Assembly (NCBI GenBank): GCA_958403905.1
Contig: CATXZD010000003.1
Span: 1 to 64,000 of the forward strand
From: an uncultured Ruminococcus sp.
GTDB taxonomy: Bacteria; Bacillota; Clostridia; Oscillospirales; Acutalibacteraceae
DNA length: 64,000 bases
Direction of reading: 5' to 3'
Position 1 is the first letter of the stretch. The number at the start of each line of letters is the position of its first letter. This document shows, in pieces, positions 61,736 through 64,000 of the stretch. The translations under genes were made by a program, and so were the position numbers. The notes beneath the pieces are model-generated. The model saw only the letters and a list, made by a program, of their open reading frames with translations, searched no databases and was not told where the DNA came from.

Positions 61736-62360
61736 GATAAACTATCAGAAAATACTTGACGGAATAATAGAAGAAAATTCTCAAAAAGGTATGGTACCAA
61801 GACTGTTACTTCATGCCTGCTGTGCCCCGTGTTCAAGTTATTGCCTTGAGTATTTATCAAACTTTTTCGAGATTATTATTTATTATTACAACCCTAATAT
61901 TTCTTTAAAAGAAGAATATGAATATAGATTAAGCGAAGAAATAAAGCTTATTTCCCTTATGGAATTTAAAAATCACGTTACTATAGTCGACGGCGAGTAT
62001 AATCCGAATGATTTTTACAGTGTCGTTAAAGGACTTGAAAACGAGCCTGAGGGGGGAATACGCTGTGAAAAGTGTTTCAGATTAAGACTCGAAGCTTCAG
62101 CCAAAATGGCACAGGAACTTGAATGCGACTATTTTGCCACAACGCTTACAATAAGTCCGCTGAAAAATGCTCAGCTTATCAACACAATAGGCGAATTGAC
62201 AGGGCAAAAATACGGAGTTAAGTGGCTGTTCAGCGACTTTAAAAAGAAAGAAGGATATAAACGCTCTATTGTTCTTTCGAATGAATATAAACTTTACAGA
62301 CAAAATTATTGTGGATGCATTTTCAGTAAAAAAACTGTTGATAAAAATATTACCGAATAA
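61728..62360 (+). CDS. queH: Epoxyqueuosine reductase QueH
   Basis: The 210-residue enzyme makes queuosine from epoxyqueuosine in tRNA without cobalamin. The iron-sulfur Cys motifs are HACCAPCSSY at the N-terminus and CEKCFRLR in the middle. The start ATG at 61728 lies inside the HAD gene. It replaces QueG in many Firmicutes. Confidence 0.93.
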   Translation: MNKINYQKILDGIIEENSQKGMVPRLLLHACCAPCSSYCLEYLSNFFEIIIYYYNPNISLKEEYEYRLSEEIKLISLMEFKNHVTIVDGEYNPNDFYSVVKGLENEPEGGIRCEKCFRLRLEASAKMAQELECDYFATTLTISPLKNAQLINTIGELTGQKYGVKWLFSDFKKKEGYKRSIVLSNEYKLYRQNYCGCIFSKKTVDKNITE

Positions 62361-62411
62361 TGCTGTTCAATATGAAATAATATGAACTTTTTATAACGAT
62401 ATAAAATTTTT

Positions 62412-62445
62412 AAAGCTGTGGAAGATTATTCCACAGCTTTTATAT
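62412..62445 (+). terminator. Terminator after queH
   Basis: Perfect 12-bp stem AAAGCTGTGGAA (62412-62423), complement 62429-62440. Confidence 0.9.
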
Positions 62446-62550
62446 TATCGGTACATATTATAAATTTATCGTAAAACAATAAATAATTATTGACAATTGT
62501 GTTTTATTATGATAATATAATTTCAGAAGAAAATTTTAGGAGGTCTGTAT

Positions 62551-63030
62551 ATGACACAAAAATCTTTATCAAAACGTATGAAACTTATTATAGTACTGCT
62601 CGGACTTTGCGGAGCTGCGCTTTTCGGCATTGCTGTTCCCGTAATCGGACTTGATTTAGCAGATTCATATCCTGAATATTCGTACTGCTTTCTGCCTTGG
62701 TTGATTTTTATACTGCTTATGGCTGTGCCGTGTTGTGCCGTACTCGTTATTGCGTGGAAGATTGCAACAAGCATAGGAAATGATAATTCCTTTACAGAAC
62801 TAAATTCAACACGCCTTAAAAATGTATCTATGCTATCGCTTGTGACGTCAATCTATCTTTTTTTGGGAGCAACGGTATTTCTTCTTTTGTCAATGTGTCA
62901 CTTTTCAATGTTTCTTGGTGCTTGCCTTGTATCGTTTGTCGGTGTTGCAATTTCGGTTGCGTCAGCCGTGCTTTCGTATCTTGTAAAAAAAGCCGCCGCT
63001 TTGCAGGAACAAAGCGACTTGACAATCTGA
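62551..63030 (+). CDS. DUF2975 membrane protein
   Basis: The 159-residue protein has four transmembrane helices with the DUF2975 pattern and the loop NDNSFTELNSTRLKNVSML. In Firmicutes it is normally followed by a small XRE regulator, as here (9 bases later). Role unknown. A TAGGAGG ribosome site is present. Confidence 0.9.
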   Translation: MTQKSLSKRMKLIIVLLGLCGAALFGIAVPVIGLDLADSYPEYSYCFLPWLIFILLMAVPCCAVLVIAWKIATSIGNDNSFTELNSTRLKNVSMLSLVTSIYLFLGATVFLLLSMCHFSMFLGACLVSFVGVAISVASAVLSYLVKKAAALQEQSDLTI

Positions 63031-63039
63031 GGTGCTATT

Positions 63040-63255
63040 ATGGAAGGACAGATAATTTTTAATATTGACGTAATGCTTGCAAAACGAAAAATGAGCGTTA
63101 CCGAGCTTTCAAACCGTGTGGGAATCACACTGGCAAACATTTCAATTTTGAAAAACGGCAAAGCAAAGGCTGTTAAAATCAGTACACTTTTAAAGCTTTG
63201 CGAAGCCCTTGACTGCCAGCCGGGAGATTTGCTTGAATACCGAGAGGGTGAGTAA
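63040..63255 (+). CDS. XRE-family regulator (YozG-like)
   Basis: The 71-residue helix-turn-helix protein (IDVMLAKRKMSVTELSNRVGITLANISILKNGKAKAVKISTLLKLCEALDCQPGDLL) partners DUF2975 proteins and probably regulates their operon. The next gene begins one base after its stop. Confidence 0.93.
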   Translation: MEGQIIFNIDVMLAKRKMSVTELSNRVGITLANISILKNGKAKAVKISTLLKLCEALDCQPGDLLEYREGE

Positions 63256-63256
63256 A

Positions 63257-63790
63257 GTGAAAAAAATTAAATGTAGTGCAGTGATTGCTGTGTTGTTTAT
63301 TGGAGTACTGTTGAATATAACAGGATGTCAATTAATGGGTGTTCAGACAACTGATGTATTAACAGATATTTCAAATATACTGGAAGTTGATGTTAGCGAT
63401 GGCGTGGTGATTTATCAATATGATGATCACGGTGGGTTCCTCGGCGACGGTGATATGGTGGTAAAGCTTTCTTTTTCCGACACAGATTGCCTTAACAGGA
63501 TAAAGGAAAGCTCCGCTTGGAAGCCCTTGCCGTTAACAAAAAATCTTGAGGCTTTTGTATATGGAGCAACATACTACGGTTGTTATAACGCACCATATAT
63601 ACACGACAGCGATTACAACCCCGTTGTTCCTAAAATCGAAAACGGATATTACTGTTTTGTTGACCGCCATTCGAAAAGCAAGGACAAAAAGGACGATTCC
63701 CCATTGCTGGACAGATATTCTATTAATTGCTCTCTGGCTATTTATGATGCGGATACCAATTTGCTGTATTATCTTGAATTAGATACCTGA
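63257..63790 (+). CDS. Lipoprotein of unknown function
   Basis: The 177-residue protein starts at a GTG (63257) with GAGGGTGAG upstream. It has a signal sequence and lipobox ITGC near residue 24, then a mixed-strand domain with a Trp-rich centre (SSAWKPLPLTKNLEAFVYG) and aromatic C-terminus (LLYYLEL). It follows the XRE gene closely and ends in a terminator. Not recognised. Confidence 0.78.
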   Translation: MKKIKCSAVIAVLFIGVLLNITGCQLMGVQTTDVLTDISNILEVDVSDGVVIYQYDDHGGFLGDGDMVVKLSFSDTDCLNRIKESSAWKPLPLTKNLEAFVYGATYYGCYNAPYIHDSDYNPVVPKIENGYYCFVDRHSKSKDKKDDSPLLDRYSINCSLAIYDADTNLLYYLELDT

Positions 63791-63806
63791 TTCTATTACT
63801 AAAAGA

Positions 63807-63840
63807 GCAGTCACAAGCGTTGTGTTTGTGACTGCTTTTG
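63807..63840. terminator. Bidirectional terminator
   Basis: Perfect 10-bp stem GCAGTCACAA (63807-63816), complement 63826-63835, with TTTT after and AAAA before. Confidence 0.85.
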
Positions 63841-63845
63841 TATTT

Positions 63846-64000
63846 TTACGTTGCGGCGAACTGACTGTTGTAGAGTGTGCAGTAAAATCCGCCTTTTTTA
63901 AGCAATTCCTCGTGATTTCCCTGCTCAATGATGTTGCCGTCCTTCATAACAAGAATAACATCACTTTCCTTAATTGTTGAAAGTCGGTGTGCAACCACAA
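63846..64000 (-). CDS. ABC exporter ATPase C-terminus (partial)
   Basis: The window ends inside this minus-strand gene. The last 51 codons encode the H-loop [37 protein letters not shown], the C-terminal end of a fused permease-ATPase (ABCB/MsbA-type) subunit. The stop is at 63846. The substrate cannot be inferred. Confidence 0.9.
   Translation of the reverse strand, partial: VVAHRLSTIKESDVILVMKDGNIIEQGNHEELLKKGGFYCTLYNSQFAAT

Overview
The window looks like a chromosomal segment of a Gram-positive, spore-forming gut anaerobe of the Bacillota (Oscillospiraceae), most likely a Ruminococcus close to R. bromii. The basis is a secreted GH13 alpha-amylase with starch-binding-type modules and a type I dockerin, two more secreted dockerin proteins, an uninterrupted sigma-K gene, a conserved Firmicute housekeeping cluster, and strong AGGAGG-type ribosome binding sites with frequent TTG/GTG starts. 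The species is inferred from gene content only.

Region 1-8,400 is visibly more AT-rich than the rest and is an accessory island that looks like defence. It holds a KAP-type P-loop NTPase, then a tight four-gene operon (zinc deaminase, membrane protein, radical SAM enzyme, NUDIX hydrolase), then a STAND-like NTPase followed by a small winged-helix-like protein and a TIR-like (PF10137-type) protein. The last two groups are the best candidates for undescribed systems.

Region 8,600-14,400 holds small accessory and stress genes: an ArsC/Spx-like protein, a TetR-flavoprotein-DUF5131 operon with a very clear doubly operated promoter, an AraC regulator, a PNPOx-like protein, an internally deleted IS3-family element, and a DtxR-type iron regulator facing a promoter-palindrome-terminator unit that encodes no protein.

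Region 14,400-34,600 is metabolic: threonine deaminase with RidA, DegV, a TtcA-like enzyme, the potABCD polyamine transporter, the dockerin amylase, an intracellular GH13 enzyme fused to DUF1653, DUF2804, sigma-K, exonuclease III, CarD and an iron alcohol dehydrogenase. A LysR regulator divergent from a ketosynthase/acyl-CoA ligase/thioesterase operon follows (34,700-39,200), then thioredoxin with an FTR-like partner and YebC.

Region 40,900-54,500 is one co-directional housekeeping run: yicC, remA, gmk, rpoZ, priA, def, fmt, a zinc peptidase, rsmB, rlmN, PP2C phosphatase, PASTA kinase, rsgA, thiN. A tRNA-Ala(GGC) follows. A PASTA pseudokinase, two more dockerin proteins, a lipocalin-like membrane protein, cyclase, HAD phosphatase, queH, a DUF2975/XRE pair, a lipoprotein and the end of an ABC exporter gene close the window. 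Most transcription units end in clear rho-independent hairpins.
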